A stretch of DNA of 10,188 nt from DATIKM01 sp035477595 (GTDB taxonomy: Bacteria; Armatimonadota; Chthonomonadetes; Chthonomonadales; CAJBBX01), in contig DATIKM010000126.1 of NCBI GenBank assembly GCA_035477595.1, positions 1 through 10,188 on the forward strand. Direction: 5' to 3'. The notes beneath the pieces are model-generated. The model was not told where the DNA came from. It searched no databases and saw only the letters and a program-made list of their open reading frames with translations. Shown here piece after piece: positions 1 to 6,566 of the stretch. Made by a program: the position numbers and the translations under genes. Each line of letters starts with the position of its first letter. Within the stretch, counting starts at the first letter, position 1.

Positions 1-87
1 AAGAACCAGATCCTGCAGAGCGCGGGCAACCAGGTGCTGAGCCAGGCGAACATGGCCCCGCAGCAGGTCCTCGCCCTGCTCCGCTAA
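1..87 (+). CDS. fliC: Flagellin, C-terminal end only (cut by window edge)
   Basis: Reading frame 1 is open from the first base to a TAA at 85-87 and gives the last 28 residues of a flagellin. It starts KNQILQSAGNQVLSQANMA and ends ALLR. This is the C-terminal D0 helix that packs in the filament core and carries the export and polymerisation surface. The same segment of the complete flagellin downstream (1793-1879) reads KNQILQSAGHRVLSQANMA and ends ALLQ, so the two are tandem paralogues; the first 25 nt are identical. The start and the variable middle lie outside the window, so nothing can be said about its surface domains. Identification as flagellin is secure. Confidence 0.93.
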   Translation, partial: KNQILQSAGNQVLSQANMAPQQVLALLR

Positions 88-110
88 GAGCACAAGAGCA
101 CAACCTGACC

Positions 111-137
111 GGCCGGCCGGGGTCACCCCGGCCGGCC
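111..137 (+). terminator. Perfect 12-bp GC hairpin after first flagellin
   Basis: GGCCGGCCGGGG (111-122) pairs perfectly with CCCCGGCCGGCC (126-137) around a TCA loop, 23 nt after the upstream flagellin stop. Only CTT follows, with no real U-tract, so it is a terminator by position and strength rather than a textbook intrinsic terminator. It could also act as an mRNA 3'-end stabiliser. Confidence 0.65.
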
Positions 138-208
138 CTTAACCCCTCCCCAGAGGGCCCCGCGCGAGGAAGCAGCTCCCGCGGGGGCTTCGGCACGCCG
201 GTCTCCTC

Positions 209-236
209 TACAGACTCACCAACCTCCATCCGATAA
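209..236 (+). promoter_or_regulatory. Sigma-28 (FliA)-type promoter for the flagellin gene
   Basis: TACAGACT (209-216), 12 nt, then TCCGATAA (229-236). The sigma-28 consensus is TAAAGTTT-N11-GCCGATAA; the -10 element matches 7 of 8 positions and the -35 core TACA matches 3 of 4, with one extra spacer base. Its position about 150 nt upstream of a flagellin ATG, past the terminator-like hairpin of the preceding flagellin, fits the usual late-class control of filament genes. Predicted transcription start is near 243, giving a leader of about 146 nt. Confidence 0.6.
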
Positions 237-279
237 TCGGCCAGTGATCGCCGCATGAACGGCGACGAAGCTGTGAACA

Positions 280-313
280 GGCAGCCGATGCCCAACCGCG
301 ACGGCAGGATGCC
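280..313 (+). promoter_or_regulatory. Tandem mini-hairpins in flagellin leader
   Basis: Two similar units lie head to tail in the leader. GGCA-GCCGA-TGCC (280-292) and GGCA-GGA-TGCC (303-313) each form a 4-bp stem, and both are followed by CAA. The 9-mer GATGCCCAA repeats at 287-295 and 308-316. The second loop presents GGA, and the ribosome site of the gene (CAGGGAGGAG, 371-380) also contains GGA. GGA in a hairpin loop is the recognition core of the translational repressor CsrA, which controls flagellin leaders in Bacillus. CsrA control here is inference, and short stems like these arise by chance in GC-rich DNA. Confidence 0.35.
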
Positions 314-388
314 CAAGCGGACCCCGGGAGGCCTTTTGCCCAGGGCGCAAGCCCGGCCACCCGGCCGTTTCAGGGAGGAGACCATCAG

Positions 389-1879
389 ATGAGCTTGCGC
401 ATCAACACGAACACGACCGCGCTCAACGCTCTGCGGAACCTGCAGAACACCACGGCCGCGGTCACCACGTCCATCGAGCGCCTGTCCTCCGGTCTGCGCA
501 TCAACCGCGCCGCCGACGACCCCGCCGGTCTGATCATCTCGGAGAGCCTGCGCGCACAGATCGACGGCATGAACCAGGCCGTCGCGAACTCGCAGGACGC
601 CATCAACCTCATGAGGACGGCCGAGGGCGCCCTGAACGAGATCAACACGCTGCTGCGGTCCATCCGAACGCTCGCAGTCCACGCGGCGAACACCGGCGTC
701 AACGATGCGGGGGCGGTCCGCGCCGACCAGAGTCAGATCGACTCGGCGATCGCCAGCATCGACCGCATCGCCACGCGAACGCAGTTCGGCAGCAAGCGCC
801 TGCTCGACGGGACGTCCGGCATCACCTCCTCGGTGATCGATACGCAGCGGGTGGCTGGCATCTTCATCGGTGGCACGTTCGATGCCGCCCAGACCGCCAC
901 CAGCGACGTCACCATCACCCTCACACCGGGCTACTCCGCGACGCGCGCCGAGTTTGTGGGGGGGCGCACGTTCGCCGGCGTCAACTCGGTCATGGGGACC
1001 GGCAGCGGCACCGTCGTGATCAACGGCCAGACCGTGAAGGTGGACGCATCCGACACGGTCCAGTCCGTCATCAACAAGATCAACACGCTCTCCGGTGTGA
1101 CCAACGTGTCGGCCAACTGGTCCGGCTCCGGGACCAGCGGCAGCGTCGTGCTCACGCAGCTTCGGTACGGCGCCGGCAACTCCATCAAGTTCTCGGAGAG
1201 CGACGGGATCATCGCGGGCACGCAGGCTGGCGTCTACGCCACCTCGATGGCGGGACGAAGCGCGGCCGCGTCGGTCCAGATGATGACCATCGACCCGCGG
1301 ACGCGGATGCCGGAGGTGACCACCGTCGCCTTTACCGCCTCGGACCTCGAGGGCGCCGACGGCCTCAGGCTGTTGGACACCGATGGTAACACGATCTACC
1401 TGACGGAGGACGGCAACACGACCCTCGTCACGCCGACGCGCGTGGCGACGGTCACCGCCGCGAGCCTGCAGTTCCAGGTCGGTGGCAACGCGAACCAGTA
1501 CGTGGCGATGTCGCTCGGGAACGTTCAAACCAACCTGCTTGGAAACACGGTGATCCCGGGTACCACGCTGCGCACCATCAACGTGACGAGCGGCCCGGGG
1601 GCGACGGCGGCGATCGAGGTGGCGGATGAAGCGATCGAGCAGATCTCGGCGCTGCGCGCCCGGCTGGGCGCCTTCCAGAAGAACACGCTCGAGAGCACCG
1701 TGCGCTACCTGAACATCGGCATCGAGAACCTGGCCTCCTCCGAGTCGCAGATCCGCGACACGGACGTTGCAGCCGAGGTGGTCGCCATGACGAAGAACCA
1801 GATCCTGCAGAGCGCGGGGCACAGGGTTCTGTCGCAGGCGAACATGGCGCCCCAGCAGGTGCTCGCGCTGCTGCAGTAA
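389..1879 (+). CDS. fliC: Flagellin (filament subunit) with a flagellin-IN module
   Basis: This 496-residue protein is the structural subunit of the flagellar filament. It is secreted by the flagellar type III apparatus and polymerises under the FliD cap. The N-terminal D0/D1 region opens MSLRINTNTTALNALRNL and carries the conserved ERLSSGLRINRAADDPAGL segment near residues 31-49. The C-terminal D1/D0 helix (about 415-496) includes LGAFQKNTLESTVRYLNIGIENL in two overlapping stretches and the ending MAPQQVLALLQ. Between them is a variable surface part. Residues about 208-275 read TVVINGQTVKVDASDTVQSV and onward, matching the flagellin-IN module that also occurs in FliD. I see no cysteine. The start is fixed by GGGAGGAG (373-380), 8 nt before the ATG, and by the canonical N-terminus. 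It follows a sigma-28-like promoter and is followed by a 28-bp palindrome, so it is probably monocistronic. At 496 residues it is mid-sized for flagellins. Confidence 0.96.
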   Translation: MSLRINTNTTALNALRNLQNTTAAVTTSIERLSSGLRINRAADDPAGLIISESLRAQIDGMNQAVANSQDAINLMRTAEGALNEINTLLRSIRTLAVHAANTGVNDAGAVRADQSQIDSAIASIDRIATRTQFGSKRLLDGTSGITSSVIDTQRVAGIFIGGTFDAAQTATSDVTITLTPGYSATRAEFVGGRTFAGVNSVMGTGSGTVVINGQTVKVDASDTVQSVINKINTLSGVTNVSANWSGSGTSGSVVLTQLRYGAGNSIKFSESDGIIAGTQAGVYATSMAGRSAAASVQMMTIDPRTRMPEVTTVAFTASDLEGADGLRLLDTDGNTIYLTEDGNTTLVTPTRVATVTAASLQFQVGGNANQYVAMSLGNVQTNLLGNTVIPGTTLRTINVTSGPGATAAIEVADEAIEQISALRARLGAFQKNTLESTVRYLNIGIENLASSESQIRDTDVAAEVVAMTKNQILQSAGHRVLSQANMAPQQVLALLQ

Positions 1880-1940
1880 CACGGCGGCGAGGTGCGCGAG
1901 CGCCGCGCCTCCCTCGGTGCAGACGCTCTCTCGCATCCAC

Positions 1941-1968
1941 GGCAGGGCGCCCCGCGGGGCGCCCTGCC
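1941..1968 (+). terminator. Perfect 28-bp palindrome after flagellin
   Basis: The sequence from GGCAGGGCGCCCC through GGGGCGCCCTGCC is its own reverse complement over 28 bp, centred at 1954/1955, 61 nt after the flagellin stop. As RNA it folds into a 12-bp stem with a 4-nt loop. It is followed immediately by a second 10-bp palindrome (GACCGCGGTC, 1970-1979). There is no U-tract. It probably ends or protects the flagellin transcript and separates it from fliD. The rest of the 238-bp gap (1880-2117) shows no recognisable promoter. Confidence 0.6.
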
Positions 1969-2117
1969 GGACCGCGGTCTGGGGCCGCGCGCCGTATGTT
2001 CGGTCGGCACGGCATGTGTGGAACAACCGGTGGGGCGACCGCCGCGGTCGTCCGCCTGTGCGTAGTGTGAGCCGGAGCAGACGCATGCGCTGCTTCGAGC
2101 GGCGGTGGTGACACGCA

Positions 2118-4346
2118 ATGAGCACCAGCGGGATCGGCTTCAGCGGAATCGGCACGGGGCTCGACACCGAGTCCATCATCCAGCAGCTGCTACGGGTGCA
2201 GCAGCGCCCGATCACCATCCTGCAGAACCGCAAGGCGGAGATCGAGCAGCAGCAGGCGGCCATCGCCCAGCTCAGCGTGCTCGCCGTCGGGCTGCAGTCG
2301 TCCGCCGGCGCTCTCGCCGCAAGCGCCGGCTTCGCGGGCGTCACCGCCAGCAGCTCGAACAAGGATGCGGTTGATGTCACCGCGGGCCCCGGTGCGCAGG
2401 CGGGCGCGCACACCGTCGAGGTGCTGGCGCTGGCCCGCCGGCAGCGGATCGCCGGGGCCGCCTTCACCTCGCAGACCGATCCGATAGGCCTCGGGGCGCC
2501 CGCGCAGATCGTGGTGAACGGCAAGACGATCGCGTTCGAGGCCGGCGAGTCGCTGCAGTCGCTGGCGGCGAAGATCAACTTGGCCAAGGCCGGCGTGAGC
2601 GCCTCCATCGTGTCGGAGACGACGGGCAGCTTCCGCCTCGTGCTCTCCAGCACCGACACGGGCATCGAGAACGTGATGCGCCTGTCCGACGTCGGGTCCG
2701 GGACAGTACTGGCCACAACGCTGGGCCTGGTCTCGGGGTCGATGACGAGCGAGACCAGCGAGCTGTTCACCGACAGCGCCACGTCCGTGGCGACCCTCCT
2801 GGGCCAGAGCATTCCTTCGCAGGGCACATTCACCATCAACGGACACGCCGTCGCGGTGGACTTCGGCGCCGACTCGCTCTCGGCGATCGCCATCAAGATC
2901 AACGCGGTCGCAGGCATCGGGGTGACCGCTTCCGTGGAGACGGTGAAGGACCCGGCGACCGGGGTCGACCGCTCGCGCCTGCGCATCGCCGGCGCGGCCG
3001 CCGCCACGGTCAGCGACCCAGGCAACCTTCTGGCCAACCTGGGCATTGTGCGCAACACAGCCGCGAACCAGGTCGAGGCCGCCGCAGACGCGTCGTTCAG
3101 GCTCAACGGTCTCACGGTGACGCGCGCATCCAACACGGTGACCGATGCGCTTGCCGGCGTCACCATCGCGCTGAAGGACGCCACCGGCAACCGGTCGAGC
3201 GACGTCACGATCGCCGCCGACCTGCAAGGCATTCGCGGCTCCATTCAGTCCATGGTCGATAGCTTCAACCAGCTCGTTCAGAAGGCCGCTGACCTGATGG
3301 CGTTCGACCCGCAGACCTACAGGGCGGCGCCGCTCTTCGGCGACTCCAACGCGCAGAACCTGGTGGACAGCCTCACCGACATCATGACGACCCGGGTGGA
3401 TGGGCTGTCCGGACCTTACAGCGCCCTCGGGGGTCTGGGCATCACGCTGGACCAGACGGGCAGGCTCGTCGTGCGCGAGTCGGAGCTCACCCACGCGCTG
3501 GAGACCGACCTAGCGTCGGTTGCGCGCCTATTCCAGGCCGTGGGGATGGCCACGAACACCCAGGTTGCCTACGTCTCGTCCACGCAGGCGACGCGGCCCA
3601 GCCCGCCGTCGGGCTATGCCATTGAGATCACCCGCGCAGCGGAGCGCGCGTCGGTGCTGGGAGGCACGCCGGCCTCGGGGGCGCCATCCGAGACCCTGAC
3701 CTTCACGGGAGGCGAGTTCGGCACACTCGGCCGCATCGTGACCATTGCCGCCGGTAGCACGCTTGCCGACGTGGTGGCCATGATCAACGCCGACACCTTC
3801 ACATCGCCGCTCATCACCGCGAGCCAGGAAGGCGGCCTGCTTCGGCTCCTGTCCACCAGGTACGGGTCCGCCGTCACCTTCACGGTCCGATCCTCGCAGG
3901 CGCTCGCCACCAGCGCCAGCGGCATCGGCAGCACGCCTCTGACCGGCGCTGGCACGGACGTGGCGGGGACGATCGGGGGCGAGGCGGCCACCGGAACAGG
4001 CCAGTTCCTGACGGGCGACACCGCGAACACGCGGACCGCGGGCCTGCAGCTCCGCATCGATGCCACGGCGCCGGGCTCGTTGGGGCTGCTCCACTTCACA
4101 AAGGGCATCGGCGCGCTCGTGAGCCAGTTCGCCAAAGGCGCCACAGACGTGATCGGCGGCTCCCTCACCACCCACACGACCGAGCTGACGGAGCAGACGC
4201 GCCAGATCGACGACCAGATCGCCCGTTTCCGAGAGACGCTCGCCTCCGAAGAGGAGCGCCTCCGCCGGCAGTTCACCGCCATGGAGTCGGCGGTCATCCG
4301 CATCCAGTCGGCGACGGCCAGCATCACGAGAATCGGAATCACGTAG
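2118..4346 (+). CDS. fliD: Flagellar filament cap / hook-associated protein 2 FliD, long form
   Basis: This 742-residue protein is the filament cap, which sits at the distal tip and promotes insertion of exported flagellin. The N-terminal FliD domain is plain: SGIGFSGIGTGLDTESIIQQ near residues 4-23, then a helical stretch and the VDVTAGPGAQAGAHTVEV block (about 89-106). The FliD C-terminal domain starts near residue 325 (ASFRLNGLTVTRASNTVTDA) and resumes near 624 (TGTGQFLTGDTANTRTAGLQ). It ends in a helix with EEERLRRQFTAMESAVIRIQ near the C-terminus, the usual FliD ending. FliD proteins are often 450-700 residues. The extra length here is explained by three flagellin-IN-like repeats near 129-190, 236-290 and 527-593. 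The ATG at 2118 gives the canonical N-terminus, though the ribosome site (GGTGG, 2104-2108) is weak. fliS follows 75 nt later, an order conserved in many bacteria. Confidence 0.95.
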   Translation: MSTSGIGFSGIGTGLDTESIIQQLLRVQQRPITILQNRKAEIEQQQAAIAQLSVLAVGLQSSAGALAASAGFAGVTASSSNKDAVDVTAGPGAQAGAHTVEVLALARRQRIAGAAFTSQTDPIGLGAPAQIVVNGKTIAFEAGESLQSLAAKINLAKAGVSASIVSETTGSFRLVLSSTDTGIENVMRLSDVGSGTVLATTLGLVSGSMTSETSELFTDSATSVATLLGQSIPSQGTFTINGHAVAVDFGADSLSAIAIKINAVAGIGVTASVETVKDPATGVDRSRLRIAGAAAATVSDPGNLLANLGIVRNTAANQVEAAADASFRLNGLTVTRASNTVTDALAGVTIALKDATGNRSSDVTIAADLQGIRGSIQSMVDSFNQLVQKAADLMAFDPQTYRAAPLFGDSNAQNLVDSLTDIMTTRVDGLSGPYSALGGLGITLDQTGRLVVRESELTHALETDLASVARLFQAVGMATNTQVAYVSSTQATRPSPPSGYAIEITRAAERASVLGGTPASGAPSETLTFTGGEFGTLGRIVTIAAGSTLADVVAMINADTFTSPLITASQEGGLLRLLSTRYGSAVTFTVRSSQALATSASGIGSTPLTGAGTDVAGTIGGEAATGTGQFLTGDTANTRTAGLQLRIDATAPGSLGLLHFTKGIGALVSQFAKGATDVIGGSLTTHTTELTEQTRQIDDQIARFRETLASEEERLRRQFTAMESAVIRIQSATASITRIGIT

Positions 4347-4359
4347 TACGCCCGCGGAA

Positions 4360-4382
4360 TGGCCGCCGTCCGAGCGCGGCCA
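4360..4382 (+). other. Intercistronic hairpin between fliD and fliS
   Basis: TGGCCGC (4360-4366) pairs with GCGGCCA (4376-4382) around a 9-nt loop, 13 nt after the fliD stop. It would sit over the first codons if fliS began at the upstream ATG (4359), which is one reason to prefer the later start at 4422. It could attenuate or process the fliD-fliS transcript. A 7-bp GC stem is not rare in this composition. Confidence 0.3.
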
Positions 4383-4421
4383 CCGCCCGAGCCAACGGCG
4401 GGAGCCACAGCAAGACACAAC

Positions 4422-4829
4422 ATGACTCTGCCAGCATCGAGGCGGTCCGCCCGCGAGTACCAGCGCGCCATGGTCGAGAGCGCGAGTCCCACCGAACTGG
4501 TGGTCATCCTCTACGATGGCGCCATCCGCTTCGTCGCGCAGGCGCGCGCGCTCATGCCCGACGGCGACCGCGAGGCGCGCAATACGGCGCTCGTCAAGGC
4601 GCAGCGCATCGTCGGCGAGCTCCTCTCCACCCTAGACCGCGAGGCCGGCGAACCGGTCGTGACGAACCTCTCGCGCGTCTACGCCTACATGCTGCGACTG
4701 CTCGTGGAGGCGAACCTCCATGACCGCCCGGAGCCGCTCGACGAGGTCGCGGGCCTGCTCCGCGAGCTGCGCGAGGCCTGGAGCCAGATGGAGCAGCAGG
4801 CGCGGACGGCGTCCAATGGCAGCGCCTGA
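4422..4829 (+). CDS. fliS: Flagellin-specific export chaperone FliS
   Basis: This 135-residue protein is the cytoplasmic chaperone that binds the C-terminal D0 helix of flagellin, prevents premature polymerisation and hands it to the export gate. Family signatures are visible: EYQRAMVESASPTELVVILY (about 13-32), which corresponds to the family's YQ...V...(T/S)ASP.(K/E)L..MLYDGAIRF pattern, then DGAIRFVAQA. A helix-rich remainder includes VYAYMLRLLVEANLHDRPEP. The ATG at 4422 is chosen because it places the YQ motif about 12 residues from the N-terminus and gives the usual length of 120-140. The frame stays open to an ATG at 4359, adding 21 Pro/Ala-rich residues that look non-family. Neither start has a strong ribosome site (GGAG at 4401-4404 is 17 nt from 4422). 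Its 3' end overlaps the next ORF by 14 nt, indicating translational coupling. Confidence 0.93.
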   Translation: MTLPASRRSAREYQRAMVESASPTELVVILYDGAIRFVAQARALMPDGDREARNTALVKAQRIVGELLSTLDREAGEPVVTNLSRVYAYMLRLLVEANLHDRPEPLDEVAGLLRELREAWSQMEQQARTASNGSA

Positions 4830-5175
4830 GCGGTTCGCACCCGAGGACCGGCGCGCGCTCGCGCGCTTGCGGCAGTTGGCGGCGGAGGAGATGGCCGCCG
4901 TGCGCGCCGGCGACGTGGAGGCGCTATGCCACCTGTCAGCTCTTCTGACCGATGCGACGGCGCGGGCCGAGCGCGCGATGAGATCGGGCTCCGCGGAAGC
5001 GCGCGAGGCGGCTCGCGATGCCCGCGAGGCGCACGCGGCCGCGGAGGCGCTGCTCCACTCGCGGATGGCCGCAGTCCGCGAGCGGCTTCGCGACCTGGCG
5101 GCGACGCGCCGTGCAACCACCGCCTATGCGCCTGCGGGGCCGGCGCACTCCGCGCTGCTGAACGACCAGCGCTGA
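4816..5175 (+). CDS. Small helical protein in the FliT/FlgN chaperone position
   Basis: This 119-residue protein is predicted almost entirely alpha-helical. It is rich in Ala, Arg and Glu, with amphipathic stretches such as LARLRQLAAEEMAAVRAGDV (about 15-34) and AREAARDAREAHAAAEALLH (about 61-80), and a more irregular tail ending in SALLNDQR. No membrane segment or signal peptide is seen. The ATG at 4816 lies inside the last codons of fliS (14-nt overlap), so it is almost surely translated from the same mRNA. In many flagellar operons the gene after fliD-fliS is fliT, which encodes the FliD export chaperone, and FlgN-type chaperones have the same size and helical make-up. The chaperone role is therefore inferred from position and architecture; sequence motifs alone do not prove it. 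A biased helical protein of unknown function is the alternative. Confidence 0.7.
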   Translation: MAAPERFAPEDRRALARLRQLAAEEMAAVRAGDVEALCHLSALLTDATARAERAMRSGSAEAREAARDAREAHAAAEALLHSRMAAVRERLRDLAATRRATTAYAPAGPAHSALLNDQR

Positions 5176-5325
5176 CCGCTCCCCGTGCCGGAGCCGCTGC
5201 CCCTTCGCCCTCTGCACTGATGCGCCCCCACCACCAGGACCGCCGCTTGCCGCATGGCGCAACTGCTCCCTGACGGCCACCTGAACATCCAATGCGGCTC
5301 CCCGGGGCTGTGCTCGCGAGGCCCC

Positions 5326-5354
5326 TTGACAGCCGCTCCTTCCTGTGATAGCGT
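5326..5354 (+). promoter_or_regulatory. Housekeeping-type promoter for the + strand pseudopilin gene
   Basis: TTGACA (5326-5331) is a perfect -35, and 17 nt later TAGCGT (5349-5354) keeps the three most conserved -10 positions (TA...T). The motif starts 150 nt after the flagellar ORF ends and predicts transcription from about 5361, leaving a leader of about 128 nt before the ATG at 5489. The flagellar cluster and the pseudopilin unit would then be separately controlled. The 5176-5325 stretch shows nothing else convincing. Confidence 0.5.
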
Positions 5355-5365
5355 TTGGCACCGTG

Positions 5366-5449
5366 GCGATCCGGCCCGCCAGCAGCTCCCCTCCGGGGCG
5401 CGGATCGCACTCGACCCGGCCCGAACGCCGGCGTCCGGCCGCCGGGCCG
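5366..5449 (+). promoter_or_regulatory. GC-rich structured leader of the pseudopilin mRNA
   Basis: Two inverted repeats lie in the predicted untranslated leader. GCGATCCG (5366-5373) pairs with CGGATCGC (5401-5408), enclosing a 27-nt loop that itself holds CCCC-TCC-GGGG. CGGCCCG (5417-5423) pairs with CGGGCCG (5443-5449). No known riboswitch class is recognised. The second stem could easily be compositional; the first, at 8 bp with mixed bases, is less so. Confidence 0.3.
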
Positions 5450-5488
5450 CGCTTTCGCTCCTCCGCAGGTGGAGAGAGGGAGGTCGGC

Positions 5489-6274
5489 ATGAGCCGCACC
5501 GTTGCACCTCGTCGCGCGTTCACCCTCATCGAGCTGCTAGTGGTGATCGCCATCATCGCCATTCTCGCGGCCATCCTGTTCCCCGTCTTCGCACGCGCCC
5601 GCGACTCCGCTCGCAGGACGGCGTGCTTGAGCAACACTAAGCAGATCGGCATGGGTCTGCTGATGTATGTGCAGGACTACGACGAGCAGTTCCCCGCGTG
5701 GAGCAGCGCGTGCGCCCACGACCCGTTCGGCAGCATCAATCCGCCGGGTCTGTGCGGCAACGACACGGAGATGGCGTTCTTCCGGTGGGCCTTCCTGACC
5801 CAGCCCTACGTGAGGAACGTCGACATCTACCGATGTCCGTCATATCCCGACGACTTCTGGAAGTGGGGAGGATGGGTCTACAGAGGCTGCTACCCTCAGT
5901 GGCCGCCTGCCGGCTGGCGGGGGCTCTCGTACGACATGAAGCTCGGTATAGGCGTCTCAGCTACATGCGGCAGAGGCTTGGCCGCCTTCGCGCGGCCTTC
6001 CCAGACCATGATGGTCTACGAGAACAGCACCGTCCATGGCGATACCCTCGTCGGGTTCTGGCAGTGCACCACGGTCCCGGAGTTCGGCCGCATGCCTTTC
6101 AACGCGGTCTTCGTAGACGGTCATGCGAAGATCGTGCGGGCGTCGCAGACCCGCTTCGTCCGGATGCGAGGGTTCGATCGTGGGTATCCGTGCCCGAACT
6201 TCGACCCGCACTGGTTCGTGGATGACGCCGGCGGCAACACGAACCACCCAGGGTTCGGCTGGTGCGTAGACTAG
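5489..6274 (+). CDS. Divergent type II/IV pseudopilin-like protein, Cys-rich
   Basis: This 261-residue protein has a prepilin N-terminus: a short basic leader (MSRTVAPRRA), then FTLIELLVVIAIIAILAAIL, the hydrophobic helix that anchors prepilins in the inner membrane and packs in the pilus core. Glu at +5 (residue 15) is present. The -1 residue is Ala10, where prepilin peptidase substrates nearly always have Gly. The C-terminal part resembles the H-X9-DG family (FVDGHAK, DG at 210-211), but the His ten residues before the Asp is Gly, and a tail of about 50 residues follows, longer than in its two paralogues here. It has nine cysteines, including the family's CPS (RCPSY); the paralogues have three and four. 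The start at 5489 is set by GGGAGG (5478-5483), 5 nt upstream. The frame stays open to 5345 but loses the leader geometry. Its cargo or pilus is unknown. Confidence 0.85.
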   Translation: MSRTVAPRRAFTLIELLVVIAIIAILAAILFPVFARARDSARRTACLSNTKQIGMGLLMYVQDYDEQFPAWSSACAHDPFGSINPPGLCGNDTEMAFFRWAFLTQPYVRNVDIYRCPSYPDDFWKWGGWVYRGCYPQWPPAGWRGLSYDMKLGIGVSATCGRGLAAFARPSQTMMVYENSTVHGDTLVGFWQCTTVPEFGRMPFNAVFVDGHAKIVRASQTRFVRMRGFDRGYPCPNFDPHWFVDDAGGNTNHPGFGWCVD

Positions 6275-6312
6275 CCCTTGCGCAGATGGCCCGAAGGGAG
6301 GGGTGAGCCTCG

Positions 6313-6546
6313 ATGGAGCAACGCAAGAAGGGCATCGTCGCTCTGGTGCTGATCATCGTCGCGGTCGGGGTCTTGGGTTACTTCGTGTTCCAACAGCACG
6401 ACAGGGCAGCTCAGGTCAGGCAGGTGCTGCCCGCGGAACCGCCGGCGTGGTTCGGCGCCGGCGCACCAGGGGCAACCGCCACTCCGGCGGCCCCGGGCGG
6501 CGCACCGCCCACAGCCACTCCGCCGGCCGGCGCACCGCCCAACTAG
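6313..6546 (+). CDS. Small single-TM protein with Pro/Ala-rich tail
   Basis: This 77-residue protein has a basic start (MEQRKKG), one hydrophobic segment (about residues 8-26, IVALVLIIVAVGVLGYFVF) and a C-terminal half rich in Pro, Ala, Gly and Thr. The tail is built from imperfect GAP(G/P)(A/T)AT-like units at about residues 50-76. The predicted topology is N-in with the tail outside the membrane. GGGAGGGG (6296-6303) lies 9 nt before the ATG. It begins 38 nt after the pseudopilin stop on the same strand, so the two are probably co-transcribed. A similarly built small TM gene follows the pseudopilin on the opposite strand (9396-9190), which suggests the pairing is functional. No family is recognised and no function is claimed; a pilus-assembly accessory or anchor is one possibility. 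Confidence 0.72.
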   Translation: MEQRKKGIVALVLIIVAVGVLGYFVFQQHDRAAQVRQVLPAEPPAWFGAGAPGATATPAAPGGAPPTATPPAGAPPN

Positions 6547-6566
6547 CGCCGGGCGCGGCAGACCGG

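Noticed and set aside
245..388. Cyclic-di-GMP (GEMM) riboswitch in the flagellin leader, suggested by GGGC-GCAA-GCCC near 338-349
   Set aside because: Only a short GNRA-capped stem resembles the class; the conserved core and tetraloop receptor are not found.
2190..3494. 434-codon open frame on the - strand inside fliD
   Set aside because: It is a GC-codon-bias shadow of the certain fliD frame, is composed of His/Arg/Gly-rich sequence without motifs, and lacks a ribosome site.
4359..4421. Upstream ATG (4359) as the fliS start
   Set aside because: It would add 21 Pro/Ala-rich residues foreign to the family, has no better ribosome site, and lies under the 4360-4382 hairpin.
3528..4507. Two overlapping - strand open frames of nearly 300 codons opposite the end of fliD
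   Set aside because: Both lie antisense to fliD/fliS coding sequence with recognisable FliD and FliS motifs; they overlap each other and show no family features.
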